Source of the DNA: an uncultured Bacteroidales bacterium
Lineage (GTDB): Bacteria > Bacteroidota > Bacteroidia > Bacteroidales > UBA3824
Reading direction: 5' to 3'
NCBI GenBank assembly: GCA_937877455.1
Contig: CALFIU010000177.1
Coordinates: 65,503 to 129,502 of the forward strand
Length of the DNA: 64,000 bases
The translations under genes and the position numbers were made by a program. The notes under the pieces were generated by a model, which saw nothing but the letters and a program-made list of their open reading frames with translations, made no database searches and was not told the origin of the DNA. Positions 16,589-25,306 of this stretch are shown here, piece after piece. Numbering within the stretch: position 1 is the first letter of the stretch; every line of letters begins with the position of its first letter.

Positions 16589-17779
16589 TTATATTTCGTC
16601 AAGGGTTTTGAATATAATATCAACAGCTTCTTCAATTTGTGGTTTTGTTATAATTAATGGAGGTGCAAATCTAAAAGCATGTTTTCTAAAAATAAATAAG
16701 TCGGTTAGTATGCCATTGTCTAAGGCATGGTGCAAAAATTTTTGCATGTCGAGGTCTTCGTCAACTTCTATGCCGTAGAACAATCCTATGCCCCAAACAC
16801 GCTTTACTTTCTTGTGTTTTTTTATAAGAGTTGCAAAATATTGTCCTTTTTCGTTAACATCATCGATAAGATGGTCGTTAACAATTGTTTCGAGCGATGC
16901 TAATGCCGCTGCCGCCGAAACAGGATGTCCTCCAAACGTTGTTATATGTCCGAGGATTGGTCGGTCGCAAAAACTATCAAGGATTTTTTTGTCGGATACA
17001 AATGCGCCTATAGGCATTCCTCCTCCAAGTCCTTTTGCAAAGTTGACAATGTCTGGTACTACGCCGAAGTTTTCAAAACCGAACATTTTTCCAGTGCGAC
17101 CAAAACCCATTTGTACTTCATCAAAGATAAGTATAGTTCCTGTTTGGTTGCATCTTGCACGAAGTTTTTGTAGCCAGTTGTTTTCAGGAAGGTTTAATCC
17201 GCCTTCTGATTGTATTGCTTCTGTTATAACACATGCGGTGTTTTCTGTTATTTGAGAAAGATCTTCTTCTGAATTGAAGTTGAGAAGTTTAACACCAGGC
17301 ATAAGTGGTCGGTAGGCTTTTTTAAAGTATTCGTCGCCCCAAATGCTCATAGCACCCATTGTGGAGCCGTGATATGCTTTTTTAAAAGCAATAACTTCGG
17401 GTCTGCCTGTATATCTTTTTGCCAATTTTATAGAGCCATCGGTGGCTTCGCTGCCACTATTGACAAAAAAAACGGTATTTAGGTTTGGTGGCAGAAGTTC
17501 TGTAAGCTTTTGGGCAAGTTTTACCTGAGGGCTTTGAATCATTTCTCCATAAACCATTAGGTGCATATATTTTTCCGCTTGTTCTTTTACAGCTTTTACT
17601 ACATTGGGGTGGCAATGTCCTATGTTGGCCACCGAAACGCCAGATACAGTGTCGATATATTTTTTCCCATCGGGCGAATACATATATATGCCTTGAGCAC
17701 GTTCTATTTCAGCTGCGAGAGGAGTGTATGATGTCTGCGCAACATAACGCATAAACATTTGTCGGTTGGTTTCTATCAT
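16589..17779 (-). CDS. Class III aminotransferase (acetylornithine/ornithine aminotransferase-like)
   Basis: PLP-dependent fold-type I transaminase, 396 residues. Landmarks: NSGSEATDGSIKLAKRYTGR (phosphate-binding glycine/serine loop), KKAYHGSTMGAMS, the PLP-ring aspartate in ILIFDEVQMGFGRTGKMF, and the Schiff-base lysine in VNFAKGLGGGMPIGAF. The nearest functional classes are ArgD, RocD and related omega-aminotransferases; no arginine pathway genes are adjacent, so the amino donor is unresolved. It lies 11 bases downstream of trmH and is probably co-transcribed with it. Confidence 0.88.
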   Translation of the reverse strand: MIETNRQMFMRYVAQTSYTPLAAEIERAQGIYMYSPDGKKYIDTVSGVSVANIGHCHPNVVKAVKEQAEKYMHLMVYGEMIQSPQVKLAQKLTELLPPNLNTVFFVNSGSEATDGSIKLAKRYTGRPEVIAFKKAYHGSTMGAMSIWGDEYFKKAYRPLMPGVKLLNFNSEEDLSQITENTACVITEAIQSEGGLNLPENNWLQKLRARCNQTGTILIFDEVQMGFGRTGKMFGFENFGVVPDIVNFAKGLGGGMPIGAFVSDKKILDSFCDRPILGHITTFGGHPVSAAAALASLETIVNDHLIDDVNEKGQYFATLIKKHKKVKRVWGIGLFYGIEVDEDLDMQKFLHHALDNGILTDLFIFRKHAFRFAPPLIITKPQIEEAVDIIFKTLDEI

Positions 17780-17790
17780 TTTGTATATGT

Positions 17791-18471
17791 TTAAAAATTT
17801 GTGCCGTGTTCTAAGTTATAACGGTTTATTATTTCTGTACTCATTGCTATACATTTTTTTAGCCAACTTAACATTAGTATGTTTTGTTGTTGAGTGTTGA
17901 GAAAAAAATCTTTTATGCCATTGGTTATGGCAGCTTGTTTTAGTGTGTATAGTACAACTGCTACTGATACTGAGAGGTTTAGGCTTTCTGTAAATCCACA
18001 CATAGGTATGGTTATAAACTCATCGCTCATGTCGGCTACGTTTTTTGTTATTCCTGTTGGTTCAGACCCGAATACCACTGCACATTTGCCTTTGTTTATA
18101 TCTACTTGCGATAATTTTTTGGCTTCTTTGCGTGGTAATGTTGACAAAATTCTGTAGCCTTGTTTTTTTAGGTCGGTTAGACATTCAATCGTATTGTTGG
18201 GTTTGGTGTTATATCTTTTTATGTCAACCCATTTTGTAGAACCTCTAACTATATCTTTATAAATTCCGAATTCGTTTTTGTTTTCTATAACGCACAACTT
18301 GTTTATACCCAAGCAGTCGCATGTTCTAATTACTGCACTTGCATTTTGTGGTTGTTCTATATCTTCCAAAACTGGTACTACATATTCTGTACGGTTTTTT
18401 ACCACTTGTTGCATTTGGGTAAAACGGTTTGGGCTTACAAATTGCGATAGATATTGTATTAAATTTTCCAT
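17791..18471 (-). CDS. trmH: tRNA (guanosine-2'-O-)-methyltransferase, SpoU/TrmH family
   Basis: SPOUT-class RNA 2'-O-methyltransferase, most likely TrmH making Gm18 in tRNA. The three SpoU motifs are present: ASAVIRTCDCLGI (motif 1, with the conserved N/R), CAVVFGSEPTGIT (motif 2) and IPMCGFTESLNLSVSVAVVLY (motif 3, deep trefoil-knot AdoMet site). The 226-residue length fits TrmH without an extra N-terminal RNA-binding domain. The paralogue TrmL or an rRNA methylase is possible but fits less well. Confidence 0.87.
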   Translation of the reverse strand: MENLIQYLSQFVSPNRFTQMQQVVKNRTEYVVPVLEDIEQPQNASAVIRTCDCLGINKLCVIENKNEFGIYKDIVRGSTKWVDIKRYNTKPNNTIECLTDLKKQGYRILSTLPRKEAKKLSQVDINKGKCAVVFGSEPTGITKNVADMSDEFITIPMCGFTESLNLSVSVAVVLYTLKQAAITNGIKDFFLNTQQQNILMLSWLKKCIAMSTEIINRYNLEHGTNF

Positions 18472-18647
18472 GTTAAAACTTTTGGCGCGTAAAATTGCAA
18501 AAAAGCAGTTTAACAGCCAAATACTTTCTTAACATTTTGTTTGCCGATTTTTTCGGTATAGAAGGTTGTGATTGTTGTGTTGTAATTATTAGAAATTATA
18601 TGTGAAATTTGTGAGAATAAATATTTTTTTATTTGGTTTTAGTTTGG

Positions 18648-19217
18648 TTATTCGCGCTCTTTTCCCGAAATTTCTACTTTTAAAATAAAATAGTCGGTGG
18701 TTTGATCAACTGGTAAAAACATATATTCGAGATTACCGTCAGTTTTTCTTGCCAATTCTATTAGACCAAGTCCTGCACCTCCTTTTTCCGAAAGTGTTCC
18801 GTCTCGCAATTGTTTTTTGTACATGGCATCAAGTTCTTCTTTGGTGGCATTGTTAACGGCTTCAAGTGCTTGTGTTAATCGCATTATGTCGTGTTTACCA
18901 ACTTTATTGGCTGTTAAAATGTAATAGATTCCATCTTTTTTGCCAATCATAAAAAAACCGTTCACCAAACTAAATTCGGTTTGGAATTCGGTACTATGTT
19001 TTTGCATATTTTGCAGAATTTCAACAAGGGAATGGTGTACGCGCCTTTTTATTGTTTTTTGTTCGCAGCATTGTTCCATTTCTTCCTCGTTAAGCTCAGT
19101 AAAAAGCTTAACAACTTTATGTGTAAATTTTCCGATGTAAACCACTGATATGCCGTTGTCTATTAACTCATCATATAGAGCTAATATATTGTGCATAAAG
19201 TTGATGTCCAATTCCAT
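18648..19217 (-). CDS. SiaB-like protein kinase (DUF6272)
   Basis: Histidine-kinase-like ATPase fold resembling SiaB, the serine/threonine kinase that phosphorylates an anti-sigma-antagonist-like partner. Features: LNEEEMEQCCEQKTIKRRVHHSLVEILQNMQKHS (N-box helix) and LSEKGGAGLGLIELARKT (nucleotide-binding glycine box), then a beta-strand C terminus. I place the start at ATG 19217 (MELDINFMHNI, 189 residues); the frame stays open to 19295, but the extra N-terminal segment is only lysine/asparagine-rich low-complexity sequence. It lies near the STAS/che operon; a PP2C phosphatase with a sensor region occurs at 39453-41951, so a partner-switching circuit is possible. Confidence 0.78.
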   Translation of the reverse strand: MELDINFMHNILALYDELIDNGISVVYIGKFTHKVVKLFTELNEEEMEQCCEQKTIKRRVHHSLVEILQNMQKHSTEFQTEFSLVNGFFMIGKKDGIYYILTANKVGKHDIMRLTQALEAVNNATKEELDAMYKKQLRDGTLSEKGGAGLGLIELARKTDGNLEYMFLPVDQTTDYFILKVEISGKERE

Positions 19218-19392
19218 AGCAAAATTTTTTGCAATTTTTTTATTTTTATTTGGATTCTTTTTTCCCCCTATTTTTATAATGCAATTTGTGTGCAATTTTT
19301 GGTTTATTTGTAAATTATTTTAATCGCACACTATTTTTACACCTTATATATATGTAGTTTTACTATTTTTTGTAAAGCATTGTTGCAAATTT

Positions 19393-19773
19393 TTACAAAC
19401 TATCTTTTAGTTCTGTAATCATATCTTTTAAATTTTTGAGCTTTTTTATTACTTCAAATTTACTTTCTGTAACGTCTTTTTTGTTTTTTAGTAAATCTTT
19501 TGCTCCTTTTATTTTCATGTTACATTCTCTTACGAGATGGTGTATTAGTTTTATGTTGTCAATGTCTTTTTGGGTATAATTTCTATCTCCTTTGTTGTTT
19601 TTTTTAGGCTTTATGTATGTAGGAAACTCTTTTTCCCAATATCTGAGAGTAGAATCCCTAAGGTCAAACATTTTTGAAACTTCACCAATGGAGTAGAATA
19701 ATTTTCCGCTTTTTATTGGTTCTTCTTCTGTTTTAATTTGTTCTTCTGTTGTTTGGTTTTCTATTTCTTGCAT
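19393..19773 (-). CDS. MerR-family transcriptional regulator
   Basis: Small DNA-binding protein (126 residues). The winged helix-turn-helix of the MerR family is plain: FYSIGEVSKMFDLRDSTLRYWEKEFPTYIKPKKNNKGDRNY, followed by the TQKDIDNIKLIHHLV helix and a short coiled-coil dimerisation region at the C terminus. No effector domain or metal-binding cysteines are present, so the signal is unknown. It starts 16 bases after the M23 peptidase stop and is probably in its operon; similar MerR/M23 pairs are common in Bacteroidota. Confidence 0.88.
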   Translation of the reverse strand: MQEIENQTTEEQIKTEEEPIKSGKLFYSIGEVSKMFDLRDSTLRYWEKEFPTYIKPKKNNKGDRNYTQKDIDNIKLIHHLVRECNMKIKGAKDLLKNKKDVTESKFEVIKKLKNLKDMITELKDSL

Positions 19774-19789
19774 GATTCTTTTAATGTTT

Positions 19790-20743
19790 TTAGTCTAAAC
19801 AAAGTCCCCCATTGTTGGCCAATTTTTTGAGAGCCGTGTACATCATAGGATCGGTATCTTCAAAAAAGTAGTTAATTGGGTTGACGTTTTTGTTATTGTG
19901 TTTTATTTCATAATGAAGGTGGGCTGTTAGCGATTTGCCAGAGTTGCCCACAAATCCTATTGTTTCGTAACGTTTTATTTTTTGGTTTTTCTTAACAACA
20001 ACTCCGCTTAGATGAGCATAAATTGTTGTGTAGCCGTTTTTGTGGTTTATAATTATGTACTTTCCAAGGTCGCGTTTGTCGCCAATTTCTTCCACAATAC
20101 CGTCTCCTGTAGCCATAACTTCTGTTCCTTTGGGAGCGGCAAAGTCTATTCCAAGATGTATTGTTGGCGTTTTATAAATAGGGTCGAGTTTGCGACCAAA
20201 TCCGTATGGAAGAAATTGCAACATATCGTTTTTGAGAGGTTGTATTGATGGAAAATTCTGAAGGTTGTTTTTAGAATTTTGCAACACATACCACAATTCG
20301 TTGGTTACAGTTTCTTCGGTTTTTAACATTTTTGTAACGCTATCACCTTTTATTTTATGTTGGCTAAGAATATATTCTGTAGTTATGGAGTCGTTGCTAT
20401 AATCGGCTTTTTCCAAAATATCTTCTTTGGGAGGTTCTGTTTCAAAAATGGCTCTGTAAAGGTCTGTGTCACGTGTTTTTAGGTCTTGTAAAACAGCGTT
20501 GGCTTGATTGTAACGTTCGGTAAGCAGTTTGTATTCTTTCTGCAACATTTGGTTTTCACGTTCAGTGTTTTTTTGCCTTGGTGTTTCTATTGTGTAAGAA
20601 ATGGCCAAAAATACCACCGTGCCAATTGTTATTGCAGCCAACAATTGTGTTATAATCGAAACAAAAAATTTTCGTCCTTTTTTTGTTTCGTTTCTTTTAA
20701 ACGAAAGAGTATCGGGGTCGTATCTGTAATTTTCGTCGGCCAT
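19790..20743 (-). CDS. M23 (LytM-type) peptidoglycan endopeptidase, membrane-anchored
   Basis: Zinc metallopeptidase that cuts peptidoglycan cross-links in the periplasm. A single N-terminal membrane helix (about residues 30-49) is followed by a coiled-coil segment (ENQMLQKEYKLLTERYNQAN), then the M23 domain (about 180-300) with zinc ligands in HLGIDFAAPKGTEV, and in the HLHYEIK motif; YTTIYAHLSG carries the other active-site histidine. All M23 ligands seem intact, so it should be active rather than an EnvC/NlpD-type activator. It is divergently transcribed from the che operon. Confidence 0.9.
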   Translation of the reverse strand: MADENYRYDPDTLSFKRNETKKGRKFFVSIITQLLAAITIGTVVFLAISYTIETPRQKNTERENQMLQKEYKLLTERYNQANAVLQDLKTRDTDLYRAIFETEPPKEDILEKADYSNDSITTEYILSQHKIKGDSVTKMLKTEETVTNELWYVLQNSKNNLQNFPSIQPLKNDMLQFLPYGFGRKLDPIYKTPTIHLGIDFAAPKGTEVMATGDGIVEEIGDKRDLGKYIIINHKNGYTTIYAHLSGVVVKKNQKIKRYETIGFVGNSGKSLTAHLHYEIKHNNKNVNPINYFFEDTDPMMYTALKKLANNGGLCLD

Positions 20744-20881
20744 TTTGTATTTTCAAAATTTTTTTATAATTTTGACGTTTAATTGTTGGCTGCAAATATA
20801 AAAAGAACATTTGTTTTTTGCACCTTTTGTGTATTGTTTTTTTTGAAAAATACCCATTAAGAAATTTTTTTCTAAAATTTT

Positions 20882-20914
20882 TTTGAAAATAATTTCTATA
20901 TGGAAATTATTTTG
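20882..20914 (+). promoter_or_regulatory. che operon promoter with a perfect palindrome in its spacer
   Basis: TTTG (20882-20885), 21 bases, then TTATTTTG (20907-20914), one mismatch from TAnnTTTG. The spacer and the -7 box are covered by an 11-bp perfect inverted repeat, AAAATAATTTC (20886-20896) and GAAATTATTTT (20903-20913), with a 6-base centre. A protein bound there would block polymerase, so this is a candidate repressor operator. Confidence 0.5.
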
Positions 20915-21036
20915 TATTTTCACCAACTAAAAAAAGGCTTGTCCTGTTGAGGGTTTTTGGCATAAAAAATGTATTTGAAACAATAAAGATTTCAACATGC
21001 CCGGCATGGCAAAAAAACTGCAACACATTGATTATT

Positions 21037-21372
21037 ATGGAATTTAAAGTTAAAATCGATGATGTAAAAAATCGTCATCGCGAGTATGAGATTAAAGGCG
21101 AAATTTCTCTACAAAATATAGAAAATCTTGTAGAGGAAATGAAAAATTGTCTGCCGAAGTATGATGATATTACATTAAACTTGAAAGAAATAACAGGATT
21201 CGATACCGCTGCGTTTCAGTTTTTTTATTCTATAAAAAATAGTTGCATACGCGACAAGAAACGTTTGAAGGTAACTTGTGAAATAGACAATGATACGTCA
21301 AAATTATTGGAAAATTGTGGAATAACCAACCTTTCTAAAATTTTGTCGATTTCTGAAGGCGAAGTAGCCTAA
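21037..21372 (+). CDS. STAS-domain protein, first gene of the che operon
   Basis: Small (111 residues) anti-sigma-factor-antagonist-like protein. The frame extends upstream to a TTG at 20947, but the ATG at 21037 (MEFKVKIDDVKNR) gives a standard STAS domain, so I use that. The conserved segment LKEITGFDTAAFQFFYSIKN aligns with the DSSGLQ region of STAS proteins; the threonine after the aspartate is the candidate phosphorylation site. STAS proteins open several bacterial che operons, although their job there is poorly defined. The SiaB-like kinase 1.8 kb away is a possible partner. Confidence 0.8.
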   Translation: MEFKVKIDDVKNRHREYEIKGEISLQNIENLVEEMKNCLPKYDDITLNLKEITGFDTAAFQFFYSIKNSCIRDKKRLKVTCEIDNDTSKLLENCGITNLSKILSISEGEVA

Positions 21373-21417
21373 CAAAGAAAATTTAATTTGCGAAATTTAT
21401 AAAACATATAAAGAATA

Positions 21418-21783
21418 ATGGCAAAAACAATTCTTATTGTAGATGATTCTGAAAGCATCCGCGAAGTGGTGAATTTCACGCTTCAAAACGCAGGTTTTGA
21501 TGTTATAGCGGCTGGTAATGGAAAGGAAGCTCAGGTTTTTTTGGACGGGCGCAACATCGACCTGGTAATTACAGACCTTCACATGCCCGAAATGGACGGT
21601 ATAGAGCTGATAAAATACATCAGAGCCACTGCTGGATATGCACGGGTGCCGATTTTGTTTTTAACAACAGAATCGCAGTTGGCCAAAAAAATTGAAGCAA
21701 AAGACGCAGGTGCTACTGGTTGGATTATTAAACCATTTGTACCTGCAAAACTTTTGGCTGCAATTGGCAAGGTTATTAGATAG
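21418..21783 (+). CDS. cheY: Chemotaxis response regulator CheY
   Basis: Single receiver domain, 121 residues. Acidic pocket Asp9-Asp10, phosphoacceptor Asp53 (VITDLHMPEMDG), switch threonine in ILFLTTES, and conserved lysine in WIIKPFVP are all present. It receives phosphate from CheA, whose gene lies 55 bases downstream. With no flagellar genes visible, its target (motor, pilus or other output) is unknown. Confidence 0.95.
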   Translation: MAKTILIVDDSESIREVVNFTLQNAGFDVIAAGNGKEAQVFLDGRNIDLVITDLHMPEMDGIELIKYIRATAGYARVPILFLTTESQLAKKIEAKDAGATGWIIKPFVPAKLLAAIGKVIR

Positions 21784-21838
21784 ACTGCTAAAATAAAAAT
21801 ATCAACCCCTTATTAACTAACAAAAGAAAATTTCGACG

Positions 21839-23890
21839 ATGGATAATTTTCAAAAAAAGTTTCTCGAAGAAGCATCTGACCTTATCAGTCGGTTGGAACA
21901 ATCACTGCTTGAACTCGAGCAGAATATGAACGACCCAGATTTGGTGGATGGCGTTTTCAGGATTATGCATTCGCTAAAAGGCGGAGGGGGAATGTTCGGG
22001 TTTGAAAACGTGAGCAATTATACCCACAAACTTGAAAACCTTTATGATTTGGTGCGTCAAAAGAAATTGAAGGTTAATAGGGAAATACTCGACATTACCT
22101 TTGAATCGGCCGACCATATCACGAGCATGCTCAATGACGATGGCTCACAAACCTCGCAGATAGTTGCCAATGAGGCAATTCTTCAGAGACGTATTGACGC
22201 TATTTTGAGCGGTAAACCTTCAGAGAAAGAAGAAGTAGGTCATATTGTGGAAACTACCACAGATTCTGATGAGGTTGTGGCCACCTATTATATAAAGGTG
22301 AAGCCATTTGAGTCAATACAAAACAATGGTACTAATCCGTTTTTCCTTATTGACGAACTTGTTGGGCTTGGACCTCATAAGGTTAACGTTTTTTATAACG
22401 GAATTCCTGATTTAGAAAACTTTGTCTTTGACAAAACATATATTTCTTGGGAGATAATTCTTGCTACAGAGCAAGGAGAACAAGCTATTCAAGATGTGTT
22501 TATTTTTGTGGAAGACGATTGTGAAGTAAAAGTTGAGAAAATAGCCGATGCCGACATTTTTAAATTTGATGGAATAGAACCACTTTTACAATGTCAGCAT
22601 GATTTTTCGTTTGATATTGCTAAAATAAAGTCTCTTGCAGAAACAACAATTTCTTTAGAAAAGGCAAAAAAAGAGCAGAATAAACTCGAAAATGCTGGCG
22701 ATGAACACATAAAAAAATTCTCACGCGAGAGTACTATTTCGGGCATAAGAGTGGATTCCGAAAAAATAGATACGTTGATGAATCTTGTCAGTGAACTTAT
22801 TACCACTCAAGCAGGGCTTAATCTATATGCCGAAAATAACAAATCGCCAGAGTTAATATCTATTGCAGAGAGTCTTGAAAATATAAGTCGTCAGTTGCGC
22901 GACACTGCATTTTCTATTACACTTATTCCAATTGATTACCTTGTTATGCGTTTTCGTCGTTTGATACGAGATCTTTCGCGTGAAGTAGGTAAAGAAATAG
23001 CTTTTGAAGCGCGTGGCGCGGAAACCGAACTTGATAAAACTCTTATTGAGGGCATAACAGAGCCACTTATGCATATTTTGCGAAATAGCATAGATCATGG
23101 TATAGAAACCGCAGAGGAACGTGTTGCCAAGGGAAAAAATCCAGAAGGAAAGATAATTTTGCAAGCATATTATTCTGGAAGTCAGGTTGTTATTGCAGTA
23201 ACCGATGATGGAAAAGGTATGGATTTGGCAAAAATCCGTAAAAAAGCAATTGATAAAGGTTTAATAAAACCAGATGCTCAACTTTCTGCAAAAGAAACCA
23301 CTGATTTAATTTTTGTACCAGGTTTTTCAACATCCGACAAAGTTACAAGTATTAGTGGTCGTGGTGTAGGAATGGACGTTGTTAAACGTAAAGTGTCTGA
23401 CATACGCGGAACTGTATCTGTATCAACAGAGAAAGACGAGGGTACTACAATAACTATTAAATTGCCGTTAACATTATCCATAATTGACGGTATGTTAGTT
23501 AGAATTTACGATACCGACTACATTATTCCTCTATCGGTGATTGATACCATTTTTGCTGTTGAACACGAAAAAATAAAAAGTGCTTACAACAATATTATAA
23601 ATATTGAGGGTGTGCAATATCCGTTCTATTATCTTCGTGAAGAGTTTGGAATTGAAGAAGATATTCCAGAAAAAGAGGAAATAATTATGGTTAAGTATGA
23701 AGATAAGCGTATTGGTATTGTGGTTGACTCTATAACTGGTGAGTATCAAGCAGTATTGAAACCGCTTGGTAAATTGTATCGCCAGCAAGATATATTCTCT
23801 GGTGCTTCAATACTTGGCGATGGTACAGTGGCTTTGGTTTTGGATACTCACAAGGTTATAAACCAATTTACTAAATATAACGAAATTTAA
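21839..23890 (+). CDS. cheA: Chemotaxis histidine kinase CheA
   Basis: Central kinase of the chemotaxis array (683 residues). The N-terminal HPt domain carries the phosphorylated His44 in MHSLKGGGGMFG. A second domain with a CheY-binding-like beta/alpha pattern occupies about residues 140-245. The dimerisation helices (IRVDSEKIDTLMNLVSELIT) are followed by the HATPase domain with N box HILRNSIDHGIE, DDGKGMD and SGRGVGMDVVK. The C-terminal CheW-like domain starts near LPLTLSIIDGMLVR. All catalytic boxes are intact. Confidence 0.96.
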   Translation: MDNFQKKFLEEASDLISRLEQSLLELEQNMNDPDLVDGVFRIMHSLKGGGGMFGFENVSNYTHKLENLYDLVRQKKLKVNREILDITFESADHITSMLNDDGSQTSQIVANEAILQRRIDAILSGKPSEKEEVGHIVETTTDSDEVVATYYIKVKPFESIQNNGTNPFFLIDELVGLGPHKVNVFYNGIPDLENFVFDKTYISWEIILATEQGEQAIQDVFIFVEDDCEVKVEKIADADIFKFDGIEPLLQCQHDFSFDIAKIKSLAETTISLEKAKKEQNKLENAGDEHIKKFSRESTISGIRVDSEKIDTLMNLVSELITTQAGLNLYAENNKSPELISIAESLENISRQLRDTAFSITLIPIDYLVMRFRRLIRDLSREVGKEIAFEARGAETELDKTLIEGITEPLMHILRNSIDHGIETAEERVAKGKNPEGKIILQAYYSGSQVVIAVTDDGKGMDLAKIRKKAIDKGLIKPDAQLSAKETTDLIFVPGFSTSDKVTSISGRGVGMDVVKRKVSDIRGTVSVSTEKDEGTTITIKLPLTLSIIDGMLVRIYDTDYIIPLSVIDTIFAVEHEKIKSAYNNIINIEGVQYPFYYLREEFGIEEDIPEKEEIIMVKYEDKRIGIVVDSITGEYQAVLKPLGKLYRQQDIFSGASILGDGTVALVLDTHKVINQFTKYNEI

Positions 23891-23912
23891 AACTTTAAAT
23901 ATAAGGAGAGGT

Positions 23913-24416
23913 ATGGAAACAGATTCGTACATATCGTTTAAACTTGGCGAAGAATTTTTCGCAATCAGTGTCAGCAAGGTGCTGAACATCCAGCAGGTGG
24001 TTAAGATAACTAAGGTTCCCACCGCACCGGAGTATATGAAAGGCGTAATTAACCTTCGCGGTACAGTTCTGCCCATTATCGATATTCGCATGAAATTTGG
24101 TATGGAGCCTATAGAATATAAGCGCGACACAGTTATCCTTGTGCTAAACGTACAGATAAACAATGAAACTGTCGATACTGGTATTCTTGTAGATTCGGTG
24201 AAAGAAGTTTTTGAAATAACAAAGGAAGAACTTTTGCCACCACCGGGTATGGGTGCCAAATATAAAAATAAGTTTATAGAAGCAATGTACAAAACCAACG
24301 ATGAACAATTTGTAATGATTCTTGACATCGACAAAGTGTTCTCTTCAGAAGATTTGGTTATATTGCAAGAAACAGCCGATAGTGAAGAAGGTGCAAAGGC
24401 AGAAAAAATAGAATAA
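23913..24416 (+). CDS. cheW: Chemotaxis coupling protein CheW
   Basis: Adaptor joining receptors to CheA. The 167-residue protein is one CheW/SH3-like fold: YISFKLGEEFFAISVSKVLNI, then VPTAPEYMKGVINLRGTVLPIIDIR (the signature segment), DTGILVDSVKEVFEI, and IEAMYKTNDEQFVMILDIDKVF. It lies 22 bases after cheA. The C-terminal tail (about 15 residues, acidic) is outside the domain. Confidence 0.95.
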   Translation: METDSYISFKLGEEFFAISVSKVLNIQQVVKITKVPTAPEYMKGVINLRGTVLPIIDIRMKFGMEPIEYKRDTVILVLNVQINNETVDTGILVDSVKEVFEITKEELLPPPGMGAKYKNKFIEAMYKTNDEQFVMILDIDKVFSSEDLVILQETADSEEGAKAEKIE

Positions 24417-24435
24417 AAACGGTTTAACCACTGCG

Positions 24436-25293
24436 ATGGACGATAAATTGAGCAACTATATGGCCTATTACGATGCCAAACTATCGAAACAAGATTTCGA
24501 TCGTTTGAGTGCGTTTATCTATGGTCAATATGGCATAAAAATGCCAGAGGCAAAACAGATAATGTTACAGAGTCGTCTTCAAAAGCGATTGAGAGCTTTG
24601 CAGATGCCATCGTTTACCCAATATGTTGATTATGTGTTTTCGCCCGCTGGCAGCGAAGAAGTGGTGCACATGATGGACATGGTAAGCACCAACAAAACTG
24701 ATTTTTTTAGAGAATCGCAACATTTTGACTTTTTATCGCAGAGTGTTTTGCCAGAAATGTACGAACTCAATAGAAGGGGATTCATTAAATGTTGGAGTGC
24801 TGGGTGTAGCAGTGGGGAAGAACCTTATACATTGGCGATGGTTTTTGCCGAGTTTGCATCCAAGCATCCAGGGTTTGATTTTTCTATTCTCGGTTCAGAT
24901 CTTAGTACTGTTGTTTTACAGAAAGCAGTTACTGCTATATATCCCGAAGAAAGAGTTGATATTATACCACTTGAACTAAAGAAAAAATATTTGCTTAAAA
25001 GTAAGGATCGTACAAAACCAACAGTTAGAATTGTTCCAGAATTGAGAGCAAAGGCAAGTTTTATGAGACTTAATTTTATGGATAGTTCGTACAATGTACC
25101 AGACAATTTTGATGTAATATTCTGTCGTAATGTGCTTATTTATTTCGACAGACAAACGCAGGAAGCCGTAATTAACAAACTATGTAGGCATTTGAAACCT
25201 AATGGATATTTTTTCCTTGGACATAGTGAGTCCGTTACGGGGATCAACGTACCTCTTAAACAGATAAAACCTACCGTTTTTAGATTGATTTAA
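24436..25293 (+). CDS. cheR: Chemoreceptor glutamate methyltransferase CheR
   Basis: AdoMet-dependent methylation of receptor glutamates for adaptation. The 285-residue protein has the helical N-terminal CheR domain (about 1-80) and the Rossmann catalytic domain, with VSTNKTDFFRESQHFDFL, the AdoMet loop CWSAGCSSGEEPYTLAMV, FDVIFCRNVLIYFDRQTQ and GYFFLGHSESV. No TPR or other fused domain is present. The receptor at 4880-6379 lacks a pentapeptide tether, so CheR must act on it without tethering. Confidence 0.96.
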   Translation: MDDKLSNYMAYYDAKLSKQDFDRLSAFIYGQYGIKMPEAKQIMLQSRLQKRLRALQMPSFTQYVDYVFSPAGSEEVVHMMDMVSTNKTDFFRESQHFDFLSQSVLPEMYELNRRGFIKCWSAGCSSGEEPYTLAMVFAEFASKHPGFDFSILGSDLSTVVLQKAVTAIYPEERVDIIPLELKKKYLLKSKDRTKPTVRIVPELRAKASFMRLNFMDSSYNVPDNFDVIFCRNVLIYFDRQTQEAVINKLCRHLKPNGYFFLGHSESVTGINVPLKQIKPTVFRLI

Positions 25294-25306
25294 AAAAAAT
25301 TAAAAC

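Noticed and set aside
20947..21036. N-terminal extension of the STAS protein from TTG
   Set aside because: The extra 30 residues have no STAS similarity and the ATG at 21037 gives a complete domain.
20998..21048. Short upstream ORF (MPGMAKKLQHIDYYGI) overlapping the STAS start
   Set aside because: It could be a regulatory uORF, but there is no ribosome-binding sequence or other support, and short ORFs of this size occur by chance.
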